Below are positions 34,633-43,181 of a stretch of DNA of 64,000 nucleotides, one piece after another. The notes below the pieces were generated by a model, which had not been told where the DNA came from, searched no databases, and worked only from the letters and a program-made list of their open reading frames with translations. Both the position numbers and the translations under genes were made by a program. The stretch's first letter is position 1; each line of letters starts with the position of its first letter. Origin of the DNA: Hyphomicrobiales bacterium (lineage in GTDB: Bacteria > Pseudomonadota > Alphaproteobacteria > Rhizobiales > Rhizobiaceae); contig UBUL01000039.1 of NCBI GenBank assembly GCA_900468625.1, forward strand, positions 1 through 64,000, in the 5' to 3' direction.

Positions 34633-35724
34633 TCATGCGGACATACGGCCAAGAAGGATTGCGTCCTCCCGAGCCCAACTCAGCGAGACGGCGTCGCCGA
34701 CCGCTATGGATCTGACGGCGTCATCGTCGTTGTTTGCGATCACGGTGAAATCGTCGCTGCCGGCACCGATGACGGTGATCTTCAGCGTCGCGCCGCGATA
34801 TTCGATGTTGGAGACCACGCCGTTGAAACCGAGGCCCTTCCCGTCGGACTGCGAGAGCCGGACACGATCTGTACGAACGGCTATATCGACGGCTTCACCG
34901 ACGGCGCGGCCTGCCCCCTTTACCGAGAAGCCCTGCCCTTCGGGCACGGCCATAGTGATGACGCCGTCCTCACTCGAGGTGACGCGGCCGGACAGGACGT
35001 TGTGGTCGCCCATGAAGCGCGCGACAAAGGCGGTCGCCGGGTGCTCGAAAACCTCTCGCGGCGATCCGGCCTGCTCGATCCGGCCGTCATTCATGATGAC
35101 CATGATGTCGGCAAGCGCCATCGCCTCTTCCTGACTGTGCGTGACATGGACGAAGGTGATGCCGAGCGATTTCTGCAGCTTTTTCAGCTCGGCGCGCATA
35201 CGGATCTTCAAAAAGGGATCGAGCGCCGACAGCGGTTCGTCCAGCAGCAGAGCTTCCGGATCCGTGATCAAAGCGCGGGCAAGCGCGACACGCTGCTGCT
35301 GGCCGCCCGAAAGTTGAGCCGGACGTCGGGTCGCATAGGCTTCCATCTGCATGAGCTTCAGCATTTCGAGCGCCTTGGCCCGACGCTCGTCCTTGGCGAC
35401 CCCCTTCATTTTCAGGCTGAAGGCAACATTGTCGACAAGATCGAGATGGGGAAACAGCGCGTAGGACTGAAACATCATCGCCGTGCCGCGCCTGGCAGGC
35501 GGGAAGTCCGTCACGACGGTATTTCCGAGCCTGATGTCGCCGGAGGAAATACCTTCATGACCCGCGATCATGCGCAGCGTCGAAGTCTTGCCGCAGCCGG
35601 AGGGGCCGAGGAAACAGCAGTAAGAGCCCGCCGGTATCTTCAAGCTGATCGCATGAACAGCCGTGGTCGTACCGTAGACCTTCGAAACGGACACTATATC
35701 GATCTCTGCCGCTTTCGACATCAT
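34633..35724 (-). CDS. ABC transporter ATP-binding protein, PotA type
   Basis: A 363-residue ATPase. Walker A GPSGCGKTS, Q-loop MMFQSYALFPHL, signature LSGGQQQRVALARA, Walker B LLLDEPLSALD and H-loop VTHSQEEAM are complete, and residues 275-355 form the TOBE domain. It is the first gene of the PotADBC-like operon and is divergent from the GntR regulator gene at 35990. Confidence 0.93.
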   Translation of the reverse strand: MMSKAAEIDIVSVSKVYGTTTAVHAISLKIPAGSYCCFLGPSGCGKTSTLRMIAGHEGISSGDIRLGNTVVTDFPPARRGTAMMFQSYALFPHLDLVDNVAFSLKMKGVAKDERRAKALEMLKLMQMEAYATRRPAQLSGGQQQRVALARALITDPEALLLDEPLSALDPFLKIRMRAELKKLQKSLGITFVHVTHSQEEAMALADIMVIMNDGRIEQAGSPREVFEHPATAFVARFMGDHNVLSGRVTSSEDGVITMAVPEGQGFSVKGAGRAVGEAVDIAVRTDRVRLSQSDGKGLGFNGVVSNIEYRGATLKITVIGAGSDDFTVIANNDDDAVRSIAVGDAVSLSWAREDAILLGRMSA

Positions 35725-35891
35725 CTTCCCCTTTGGTTCGGGAAAGACATTGCATCAATCGTGCCAGTTTTGTTGCGTCGCACTAACCATTTGCGATTTC
35801 TACGGTTTTTTCGGGATTGGCTGTTTTGTCCTCCTGAGAGACGATCCGCCATATGCTCATGAAATAGGCTATTGTGCTCGATTTGTGCAAA

Positions 35892-35907
35892 AAATTGTAT
35901 ACAATTT
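35892..35907. promoter_or_regulatory. GntR (FCD-type) operator palindrome
   Basis: AAATTGTATACAATTT is a perfect 16-bp palindrome. Its core TTGTATACAA matches the operator consensus of FCD-domain GntR regulators. It lies in the 265-bp divergent region between the potA-like operon and the gntR gene, 83 bp from the regulator start, and could control both directions. Confidence 0.65.
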
Positions 35908-35989
35908 AGCGCCTCTGTTGCATCAGATTTCGTTTAACTTTGGCGCGAAACCGGGCTATCATTTTCGCCAATCATTCAGGCAAGCAATC

Positions 35990-36703
35990 ATGGATTCTTC
36001 AGCAGACGGGCTTCTGACGCCCAGCGATTCCTCTGAGACCGGTGCGCAGCAGATCCGCGACGCCATTCGCGACGCGATCGTGGAGCGAAGGCTCGCACCG
36101 GGAACGAAACTGTCGGAGAGCGATGTCGGCGGATTATTCAATGTCAGCCGAACCTTGGCGCGAGCTGCGCTGCAGGCGCTGTCTTACGAAGGCCTCGTCA
36201 GTGTCGAAAAGAACAGGGGCGCTTTCGTCGCCTACCCCTCGCCCGAGGAAGCCCGGCAGATATTCGCCGCCCGTCGCCTGGTCGAGCCAGGCATATTGAA
36301 GTCGGCGGCCGAGCGGATCAACCCGGTCCAGCTCGAACAGCTCAAACAGCTTCTCGTGGAGGAAGGCCGCCTGGTAGGCGAGCGCGGTCAATCCGCGCGT
36401 CGGGCCGAGATCAAGGCTTCGGGCGACTTCCATCTGATGCTGGCGTCGATATCGGGCAATCTCATCATGCAGCGCTTCATGGAAGAGCTTGTCGCCCGCT
36501 CCTCCTTGGTGATCGCCCTTTACGGGCAATCGAGCGCTTCCAGTTGCGGCCACTCGGAGCACGCCGACATCATCGCCGCTCTGGAGCGCAAGGACGTCGA
36601 TGCGGCCTGCGGCCTGATGCTTCATCATATCGCGCATATCGAGGCCGATCTCGACCTGCGAGAGCACAGAGGCTTCGGCCTCAAAGAAGCGTTCGAGCGG
36701 TGA
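35990..36703 (+). CDS. GntR-family regulator, FCD subfamily
   Basis: A 237-residue regulator. The winged helix covers residues 15-85 (RDAIRDAIVERRLAPGTKLSESDVGGLFNVSRTLARAALQAL), and the FCD effector domain residues 90-225 with the metal-binding residues in DFHLMLASISGN and HSEHADIIAALERKD, then MLHHIAHIE. It sits between the divergent importer and the amidohydrolase gene 57 bp downstream, so it probably senses the imported compound or its breakdown product. Confidence 0.9.
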   Translation: MDSSADGLLTPSDSSETGAQQIRDAIRDAIVERRLAPGTKLSESDVGGLFNVSRTLARAALQALSYEGLVSVEKNRGAFVAYPSPEEARQIFAARRLVEPGILKSAAERINPVQLEQLKQLLVEEGRLVGERGQSARRAEIKASGDFHLMLASISGNLIMQRFMEELVARSSLVIALYGQSSASSCGHSEHADIIAALERKDVDAACGLMLHHIAHIEADLDLREHRGFGLKEAFER

Positions 36704-36760
36704 GACCGCCACAATGCGGGCGGTTCCCGCTCGGACCAAAGGCTATTCACGGAGAGAAAA

Positions 36761-37963
36761 TTGAGCGACATCGAAACCCTCTTTACTCGGGCGAGGCTTC
36801 CTGATGGATCGAGCAAGGATATCGGCGTCGCGGACGGCCGCATCGTGTCGCTCGAGTTGACCGGAGCGCCCGTCTCGGCCTCCCGGGTTATCGATCTTCA
36901 AGGCGCCCTTGTGGTGCCGGGCTTCGTCGAGGGTCATATTCATCTCGATACCAGTTTCTACGGCGACACCTGGATACCACACAAGCCATGTACCGACGGC
37001 TTCGACGTGCACGAGCGCGTCGCGTTCCAGGCGCAAAACATGGCGCAGGCCGCGCCGATGGACGTGAGGGCGAAAAACCAGCTCGAACTCTGCATTGCCA
37101 ATGGCAGCACGCATATGCGCAGCCATGTCATGGTGGACGGCTCCGTCGGCCTGAAATCGCTCGAAACCATTCTTGCCGTGCGCGAGGAATATCGCGGGTT
37201 GATCGACATCCAGCTTGTTGCCTTTCCGCAAAGCGGCATTCTGAAGAGCCCCGGCACACCTGAGCTTCTGGACGAAGCGATCGCCATGGGTGCGGACCTT
37301 GTCGGAGGACTTGACCCTGCAAGCTTCGACCGGGATATCGAAAAACATCTCGACGTTGTTTTCGGCGTTGCCGAGAAGCGTGGCGTCGGTGTCGACATTC
37401 ATCTTCATGACGGCGGCACGCTCGGTCTCTTCACCATCGAGCAGATATGCGCTCGTACCCGCGCACTCTCCATGGGCGGACACGTCGCGATCAGCCATGC
37501 CTACGGACTTGGCGATCTTTTGGTCGACGTTGCAAAACGTGCTGCAGGCCTCATCGCCGAAAGCGGTGTTTCCATCATGACCAATGCGCCGGGCGCCCAT
37601 GCCTTCCCGCCCGTTGCACTGCTCCGCTCCGCAGGCGTTACCGTCTTCAGCGGCAGCGACAATATCCGCGACTCCTGGTGGCCCTATGGTGACGGCGACA
37701 TGCTGGGGCGCGCCATGATGATCGGTTATCGCTCCGGCTTTCATACGGATGACGAGTTGAAGGCCGCCTTCGATGTCGTCACCGAAAGCGGCGCCAAGGC
37801 GCTTCGGCTCGACAGCTATGGTTTACGTCTCGGCGCGAAAGCCGATTTCGTGACGCTGCAGGCGGAGCATGTACCCGAAGCTGTCGTGGCTGTCCCGAAG
37901 GGGCGCTCCGTCTTCAAGGCAGGCAAGCTTGTCGCCAGGGATGGTATCGTTCTGCGGGATTGA
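36761..37963 (+). CDS. cytosine-deaminase-like amidohydrolase
   Basis: A 400-residue metal-dependent hydrolase. The metal site is H59 and H61 in VEGHIHLDTSF, a further pair of His in DIHLHDGG, His in AISHAYGLG, and Asp in VFSGSDNIRDSWWPYGDGDM. The last stretch is typical of cytosine/isocytosine deaminases and related N-acyl or cyclic-amide hydrolases. Start codon is TTG with a strong GGAGAG. Given the hydantoin racemase and GntR gene, a heterocyclic amide is the likely substrate; this is inference. Confidence 0.87.
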   Translation: MSDIETLFTRARLPDGSSKDIGVADGRIVSLELTGAPVSASRVIDLQGALVVPGFVEGHIHLDTSFYGDTWIPHKPCTDGFDVHERVAFQAQNMAQAAPMDVRAKNQLELCIANGSTHMRSHVMVDGSVGLKSLETILAVREEYRGLIDIQLVAFPQSGILKSPGTPELLDEAIAMGADLVGGLDPASFDRDIEKHLDVVFGVAEKRGVGVDIHLHDGGTLGLFTIEQICARTRALSMGGHVAISHAYGLGDLLVDVAKRAAGLIAESGVSIMTNAPGAHAFPPVALLRSAGVTVFSGSDNIRDSWWPYGDGDMLGRAMMIGYRSGFHTDDELKAAFDVVTESGAKALRLDSYGLRLGAKADFVTLQAEHVPEAVVAVPKGRSVFKAGKLVARDGIVLRD

Positions 37964-37988
37964 AGCCAGGCGGGCTGTGCCTCCCCTT

Positions 37989-38129
37989 CTACCGCTTCAA
38001 TTCACGCTCGAATGTCTCGATCTGCTGCAGAACCCACGGGTCGTCGGCCGAATATTCAGCCGTCTCGCTTTCCAGCCGCCGTTGCCGACGGCGCCGGATC
38101 CAATCGATGAAAGCAAGAAGCAGGCGCAT
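37989..38129 (-). CDS. small basic hypothetical protein
   Basis: A 46-residue frame read from the sequence: it begins MRLLLAFIDWIRRRRQRRL and ends with ADDPWVLQQIETFERELKR before TAG. It has a hydrophobic-then-arginine-rich N-terminal helix and an acidic C-terminal helix, giving strongly structured, codon-like composition. An in-frame TTG at 38141 preceded by GAAAAGAG could start it four residues earlier. Function unknown. Confidence 0.5.
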   Translation of the reverse strand: MRLLLAFIDWIRRRRQRRLESETAEYSADDPWVLQQIETFERELKR

Positions 38130-38497
38130 GCGGATATCCAAGCTCTTTTCATATCTGCCGGGCTCGGCAATCGGGCTGGAAAGCCGGCCGGAAGCTGACC
38201 TCTAGGGCCATAAGCCATTGCGTCAAATACTTTTTTGCCTTCGCCTAAATGAACGACAGCTGAACGAAAATGCACTTCCGATAGTTTTGTAACGTTAATG
38301 TTACAAATCTGCGAAGCATGCCTCAGACGTGTCCGATTTAGGACCGCGGTAGAGACGGCAGCAATCGGCAAAACATCAAATCCGAAGAGCTTTTTTACGC
38401 GAGCGTACCGCTATCGCCAAAACTGACCTAGCCGGAACGAGTGACCGCAATTAAACACGCCGCGTCGCTTCCGATTTCCCCGGGGCGGCACAAGCTT
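38130..38497. other. gene-free region with no recognised element
   Basis: About 370 bp upstream of the small basic protein, AT-richer towards 38280-38420. I find no convincing reading frame. A promoter for an RNA ending at the terminator at 38498 could be here, but I cannot point to it. Confidence 0.35.
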
Positions 38498-38522
38498 AGC
38501 CTCGCCCGCGCGGGGCTTTTTT
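38498..38522 (+). terminator. rho-independent terminator
   Basis: AGCC-CGC and GCG-GGGCT arms around a CCGC core are followed by TTTTTT (38516-38522). It is a good terminator on the plus strand, yet there is no plus-strand protein gene closer than 530 bp upstream, so an unannotated transcript may end here. Confidence 0.6.
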
Positions 38523-38540
38523 GTTCTGGGTGCCTGGTAT

Positions 38541-38795
38541 TCAACGGCGCGGTTCGCCGCCAGGCGCGTAAACTGTGTCCTGTTCAAAAGCAAAGACCGA
38601 GCCGCAACGGCAGCGGATCATATGCTTGCGCGGATCGGTCGATGGCCGCTCGGTGGAAAAGCCGCGCGGCATCTCGTCTATCTTGAAATCGCGGCTCGCC
38701 GCGCGGCGATCGTCAGTTTCGGAAACCTCGGCGAAACCGGTATGATCGCATTTCGCGCATTCCAGCTTCCGTGAATATCGATCTCGCGCGGCCAT
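38541..38795 (-). CDS. small zinc-ribbon-like hypothetical protein
   Basis: An 84-residue protein. CAKCDHTG near residue 13 and CRCG near residue 62 provide a four-cysteine set that could bind zinc. The start at 38795 follows GGAAGAG. The frame is open further upstream but loses coding character. Function unknown; possibly nucleic-acid binding. Confidence 0.6.
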   Translation of the reverse strand: MAARDRYSRKLECAKCDHTGFAEVSETDDRRAASRDFKIDEMPRGFSTERPSTDPRKHMIRCRCGSVFAFEQDTVYAPGGEPRR

Positions 38796-38980
38796 TCTCT
38801 TCCAATCTCGGACTCGTATCAGGCTCCTTCTATCAGCGCTGCCAACGCTGTTGAAGGCCGCAAACAACCTTCGTCGCAGCTCGCCTTCACTCCTCCTGCA
38901 AAAATTTACGGCCGGAAAAAATACCGACTTCAAGAAAAAGAGATTGACCTGATGGCAGATGTCAGACCAATTTACCTCCC

Positions 38981-39688
38981 ATGACAAAGCCCATGCTTAC
39001 ACCCCTTCCTTCCATCGATCGGACGCAGCAAGTCATCGAGGCGCTGTCGACCTTCATCGAGTCGTCGAAGCTGCAGGCGGGCGACAGGCTGCCGACGGAG
39101 CGCGAGCTGATGGCGGCGCTTTCGGTAGGACGATCCACCATTCGCGAGGTCATCACCTATTTCCAGGCGCTCGGCGTCATGGAGACACGCAAGGGCAGCG
39201 GCACCTACCTGCTGAAGCCGGTTTCCAAGGCGACGATCCACATGCCGCTGTCGCTCGACCCGCCGCATCTGCGCGACGCGCTGCTGCAGACGCTGGAGGT
39301 CCGCCGCGGCATCGAGTGCGAGGCAGGCATGGTGGCGGCCAGAAAGCGGACCGCCAAAGACATCGCCATCATCGAAGAGAAGCTCAACGAGATGGAGCGT
39401 GTGCACATGGCCAAGGGCACGTCGGGGCCGGAAGACTTGGCTTTTCACCTTGCCGTCTATGACGCCACGCACAATCCGCTGTTCCGCCAGCTTCTCGAGC
39501 AGATGCGCGAGACCTTCGAGCGCTTCTGGGAGCATCCCTTCGACCGTCAGGATTTCGCCCGCCGGTCCTTCCCCTATCACCGCACGCTGTTCAACGCGAT
39601 CGTCGACCAGGATCCCGAGGCGGCGCGCGCCGAAACGCTGAAAATTCTCGACGTCGTCGAGGAAGACATCAAGGAAATGTCCAAATGA
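38981..39688 (+). CDS. GntR-family regulator, FadR/FCD subfamily
   Basis: A 235-residue regulator. The winged helix (IESSKLQAGDRLPTERELMAALSVGRSTIREVITYFQALGVME, about residues 27-69) is followed by SGTYLL and an FCD domain with metal-ligand type residues in EDLAFHLAVYDATHNPLF and FPYHRTLFNAIVDQDPEAAR. Its stop overlaps the start of the PLP enzyme gene (ATGA), so it is the first gene of a seven-part locus and is likely autoregulated. An internal ATG at residue 5 could be the true start. Confidence 0.9.
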   Translation: MTKPMLTPLPSIDRTQQVIEALSTFIESSKLQAGDRLPTERELMAALSVGRSTIREVITYFQALGVMETRKGSGTYLLKPVSKATIHMPLSLDPPHLRDALLQTLEVRRGIECEAGMVAARKRTAKDIAIIEEKLNEMERVHMAKGTSGPEDLAFHLAVYDATHNPLFRQLLEQMRETFERFWEHPFDRQDFARRSFPYHRTLFNAIVDQDPEAARAETLKILDVVEEDIKEMSK

Positions 39689-40851
39689 CCGACGGGCTAG
39701 AGCCGTTTGAACTTGCGTCCCTTATTACCGCTCACGACGACGGCAATTTCGCCGAGGCCGTCGTGCCGCCGATCTTCCAGACCTCGCTGTTCACCTTCTC
39801 CAGCTATGACGAGATGATCGCGTCCTATCGCGGAGAAAAGGTGCGGCCGATCTATACGCGCGGCCTTAACCCGACGGTACGCATGTTCGAGGAGATGCTG
39901 GCAAAGCTCGAAGGGGGCGAGGATGCGCTCGGATTTGCCAGCGGCATGGCCGCCATCTCTTCGGCCGTCTTGAGCTTCGTCGAGCCGGGCGACCGGATCG
40001 TCGCCGTCAAGCATGTCTATCCCGATGCGTTCCGTCTCTTCGGCACTGTTCTGAAACGCATGAAGGTCGAGGTAACCTATGTCGACGGGCGCGACGAGGA
40101 AGCCGTCGCCAAAGCACTTCCCGGCGCCAAGGTCTTCTATATGGAAAGCCCCACGAGCTGGGTCATGGAGGCGCATGATGTCGGCGCGCTGGCGGCATTA
40201 GCCAAGCAGCACGGCGTCGTCTCCATGATCGACAATAGCTGGGCAACGCCCTATTTTCAGCAGCCTTTGAAGCTTGGCGTCGATCTCGTCATTCATTCCG
40301 CCTCGAAATATCTCGGTGGGCACAGCGACGTGGTCGCCGGCGTCGTCGCCGGCTCGAAGGAGATGATCGCCCGCCTGAAAGCCGAAGCCTACCCTTATCT
40401 CGGCGGCAAGCTTTCGCCTTTCGACGCATGGCTTCTGATCCGCGGTCTGCGCACGCTGCCGATCCGCATGAAGGCGCACGAGGCGGCGGCGATGACGATC
40501 GCCCAGCGGCTGCAGGAGCTCGATGTCGTCGAGCAGGTTTGCCATCCGGGCCTTGCCAACCGGCTGCCCGCCGGCCTGAACGGAACCTCGGGCCTGTTCT
40601 CTTTCATCTTCCGCGAGGGTGTCGATGTGCGCGCCTTCGCCGACCGCCTCAGGCTCTTCAAACTGGGTGTGAGCTGGGGCGGACATGAGAGCCTGATCGT
40701 GCCGGGCGAAGTCGTGCTGCAGCAGAAGGCCCAGCCGAATTCCGCACACGCATTCGGCATCAATCCGCGCTCCGTACGTCTCCATGTCGGCCTCGAAGGA
40801 ACCGAGGCCCTGTGGAAGGAACTCGAGGAGGCGATCGCCGCCGCCTCGTGA
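39685..40851 (+). CDS. PLP-dependent trans-sulfuration-family enzyme (cystathionine gamma-synthase / methionine gamma-lyase type)
   Basis: A 388-residue fold-type I PLP enzyme. IYTRGLNPTVRMFEEMLAKLEGGEDALGFASGMAAISSAVL (phosphate-binding region) and SASKYLGGHSDVVAG with the cofactor lysine K208 are classic for the Cys/Met metabolism family. VMEAHDVGALAALAKQHG and LRTLPIRMKAHEAAA also fit. The precise reaction (beta/gamma-elimination or replacement) cannot be read. Because it is coupled to a FadR-type regulator and a binding-protein importer, it probably breaks down an imported sulfur- or hydroxy-amino-acid compound. Confidence 0.87.
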   Translation: MTDGLEPFELASLITAHDDGNFAEAVVPPIFQTSLFTFSSYDEMIASYRGEKVRPIYTRGLNPTVRMFEEMLAKLEGGEDALGFASGMAAISSAVLSFVEPGDRIVAVKHVYPDAFRLFGTVLKRMKVEVTYVDGRDEEAVAKALPGAKVFYMESPTSWVMEAHDVGALAALAKQHGVVSMIDNSWATPYFQQPLKLGVDLVIHSASKYLGGHSDVVAGVVAGSKEMIARLKAEAYPYLGGKLSPFDAWLLIRGLRTLPIRMKAHEAAAMTIAQRLQELDVVEQVCHPGLANRLPAGLNGTSGLFSFIFREGVDVRAFADRLRLFKLGVSWGGHESLIVPGEVVLQQKAQPNSAHAFGINPRSVRLHVGLEGTEALWKELEEAIAAAS

Positions 40852-40892
40852 AATCGTCAATCTGAGAGGAAAACCTAAAAAGGGGAACCAAC

Positions 40893-42152
40893 ATGAAAAG
40901 ACTGATAACAGCAGCACTCTTTACCGCTTTGATGGGCGGCACGGCCTTTGCCGATACGACGCTGAAGCTCGTGGAAGTCATCACGAGTCCGGAGCGCACA
41001 GAGACGCTCAAATCGATCGTCGCCAAGTTCGAGGCGGCAAATCCCGGCACCAAGGTCGATATCATCTCCCTGCCGTGGAACGAGGCGTTTCAGAAATTCG
41101 CCACCATGGTCTCGGCCGGCGACACGCCCGACGTTATGGAAATGCCCGACACCTGGCTGTCGCTCTACGGCAATAACGGCATGCTCGAAAGCCTCGAGCC
41201 TTACCTCGCCAAATGGGAGCACACGAAGGAACTGACGCCGCGCGCTCTTCAGCTTGGCCGTGACGTGAAGAACACCGCCTATATGCTGCCCTACGGCTTC
41301 TATCTGCGCGCCATGTTCTACAACAAGAAGATTCTGAAGGACGCCGGTGTCGCCGAGCCGCCGAAGACGATGGACGAATTCGTCAAGGCATCCGCAGCCA
41401 TCTCCAAGCTGCCGGGCAAATACGGCTACTGCATGCGCGGCGGTCCGGGCGGGCTCAACGGCTGGATGATCTTTGCCGCCTCGATGGCCGGCGACAACAA
41501 GTACTTCAAGGATGACGGCACGTCGACGATGAACAGCCCCGGCTGGGAGAAAGGCATCGAATGGATGGTCGATCTCTACAAGAAGGGCTATGCGCCGAAG
41601 GATAGCGTCAACTGGGGCTTCAACGAAGTCGTCGCCGGCTTCTATTCCGGCACCTGCGCCTTCCTCGACCAGGATCCCGACGCGCTCATCGCTGTCGCCG
41701 AGCGCATGAACAAGGACGATTTCGGCGTCGCGCCGCTGCCGAAAGGCCCAGATGGCAAGTCCTTCCCGACCATCGGCTACGGCGGTTGGTCGATGTTCTC
41801 AAGCAGCCAGAACAAGGATCTCTCCTGGAAGCTGATCGCAACGCTCGAGGGGCCGGAAGGCAACCTTACCTGGAACAAGAAGATCGGTGCTCTGCCGGCC
41901 TATACGGCTGCGGAAAAGGACCCATTCTATGCCGGCGATCAGTTCAAGGGCTGGTTCCAGGAACTGGCCGACAAGGACACCGTTCCCACAGTGATGCCGA
42001 CCTATCTTGAAGAATTCGCCTTCTTCAAGGATTCGCTCGCCATCAAGACCTCGCAGCAGGCATTGCTCGGCGATATCTCGGCGAAGGATCTAGCCGACCA
42101 GTGGGCTGATTACCTGACCAAGGCCCAGCAGAAATTCCTGGCCAAGAAGTAA
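40893..42152 (+). CDS. UgpB-like ABC substrate-binding protein
   Basis: A 419-residue extracellular binding protein with a Sec signal (MKRLITAALFTALMGGTAFA, cleavage about residue 20). TLKLVEVITSPERTETLKSIVAKFEAANPGTKVDI is the family 1 sugar-binder opening, followed by MFYNKKILKDAGVAEPPKTMDEFVKA. AAAAGGGGA precedes the ATG. It is the first gene of a UgpBAEC-type importer. The family takes up sugars, glycerol phosphate derivatives and some peptides. Confidence 0.9.
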   Translation: MKRLITAALFTALMGGTAFADTTLKLVEVITSPERTETLKSIVAKFEAANPGTKVDIISLPWNEAFQKFATMVSAGDTPDVMEMPDTWLSLYGNNGMLESLEPYLAKWEHTKELTPRALQLGRDVKNTAYMLPYGFYLRAMFYNKKILKDAGVAEPPKTMDEFVKASAAISKLPGKYGYCMRGGPGGLNGWMIFAASMAGDNKYFKDDGTSTMNSPGWEKGIEWMVDLYKKGYAPKDSVNWGFNEVVAGFYSGTCAFLDQDPDALIAVAERMNKDDFGVAPLPKGPDGKSFPTIGYGGWSMFSSSQNKDLSWKLIATLEGPEGNLTWNKKIGALPAYTAAEKDPFYAGDQFKGWFQELADKDTVPTVMPTYLEEFAFFKDSLAIKTSQQALLGDISAKDLADQWADYLTKAQQKFLAKK

Positions 42153-42163
42153 GTCCCGCATGC

Positions 42164-42189
42164 GGCGGCGGAGCGATCCGCCGCCCTTT
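42164..42189 (+). terminator. intra-operon hairpin after the binding-protein gene
   Basis: GGCGGCGGA (42164-42172) and TCCGCCGCC (42177-42185) are perfect complements around a GCGA tetraloop, then CTTTCT. It begins 12 bp after the stop and is probably a stabilising or attenuating hairpin ahead of the permease genes. Confidence 0.6.
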
Positions 42190-42242
42190 CTGCCCACTTG
42201 AAACAGACGGCGTTCGAACGCCGCGAATGGGAACTCTCGCAG

Positions 42243-43178
42243 ATGACCTCGATCACCGGCACGCTCGACAGGCGCCACGACCGCAGGCCGTGGCCGAAGC
42301 GCCTTGCCGACGCCTCGGAACCCTACCTTTACAGCGCCCCTTCCCTGATCCTCATCATAGCGGTGATGCTGGTGCCGCTGGCGATCGGCATATCCTACGC
42401 CTTTCGCGATATTCAACTGCTCAATCCATTTTCCGGCGAGTTCATCGGTCTCGAGCATTTCCGCGATCTCTCTAAGGATAAGGCTTTCTACTGGGCACTG
42501 AAGAATACGCTTTGGTGGACCGGCGCTTCGGTGCTGCTGCAGTTCGTTTTCGGGCTGATCCTGGCGCTTCTGCTGGACAAACCGTTTTTCGGCCGATCGA
42601 TCGTACAGGCGCTGGTATTCCTGCCGTGGGCTGTGCCGTCTTTCCTTGCCGGCCTCAACTGGTCCTGGCTGTTCAACCCGGTGATCGGCCCGATACCGCA
42701 TTGGCTCTATGGCGTGGGTCTGATGAGCGAGCCGGGCAATATTCTGTCCGATCCGAACTATGCGATGTGGGGGCCGATCGTCGCCAATGTCTGGTGGGGC
42801 ATTCCCTTCTTCGCGATCACGCTTCTGGCAGCCCTTCAGGCCATCCCGCGCGACCTCTATGAGGCGGCTTCGATCGACGGCGCCGGCTGGTTCGAGCGCT
42901 TTCGCTCGATTACGCTTCCCTTCTTGGCGCCGACCATCGCCATCACCGTGCTCCTGCGTACGGTCTGGGTCTCCAATTTCGCCGATCTGATCGTCGTCAT
43001 GACGGGCGGCGGGCCTGCAGACCGCACGCAGATCGTCGCGAGCTACATTTTCACGCAGGCCTTCAAGCGGCTGGATTTCGGCTATGCCTCGGCCATCGCG
43101 CTGGTGCTGCTGGTCCTTCTTCTCACCTATTCCATGCTGATCATCCTGCTGCGGCAGACCCTGCTGAACAAGGATTGA
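42243..43178 (+). CDS. ABC transporter permease, UgpA/MalF type
   Basis: A 311-residue permease. Six membrane segments (first at SLILIIAVMLVPLAIGISYAF) and the EAA loop YEAASIDGAGWFERFRSITLPFLAPTIA identify it. The ATG at 42243 is used; an upstream in-frame TTG at 42198 lacks an SD. It is 4 bp before the second permease. Confidence 0.9.
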   Translation: MTSITGTLDRRHDRRPWPKRLADASEPYLYSAPSLILIIAVMLVPLAIGISYAFRDIQLLNPFSGEFIGLEHFRDLSKDKAFYWALKNTLWWTGASVLLQFVFGLILALLLDKPFFGRSIVQALVFLPWAVPSFLAGLNWSWLFNPVIGPIPHWLYGVGLMSEPGNILSDPNYAMWGPIVANVWWGIPFFAITLLAALQAIPRDLYEAASIDGAGWFERFRSITLPFLAPTIAITVLLRTVWVSNFADLIVVMTGGGPADRTQIVASYIFTQAFKRLDFGYASAIALVLLVLLLTYSMLIILLRQTLLNKD

Positions 43179-43181
43179 GCC

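Noticed and set aside
38411-38593. 60-codon minus-strand frame across the terminator at 38498
   Set aside because: It reads through a strong terminator hairpin and has no start signal or recognisable composition.
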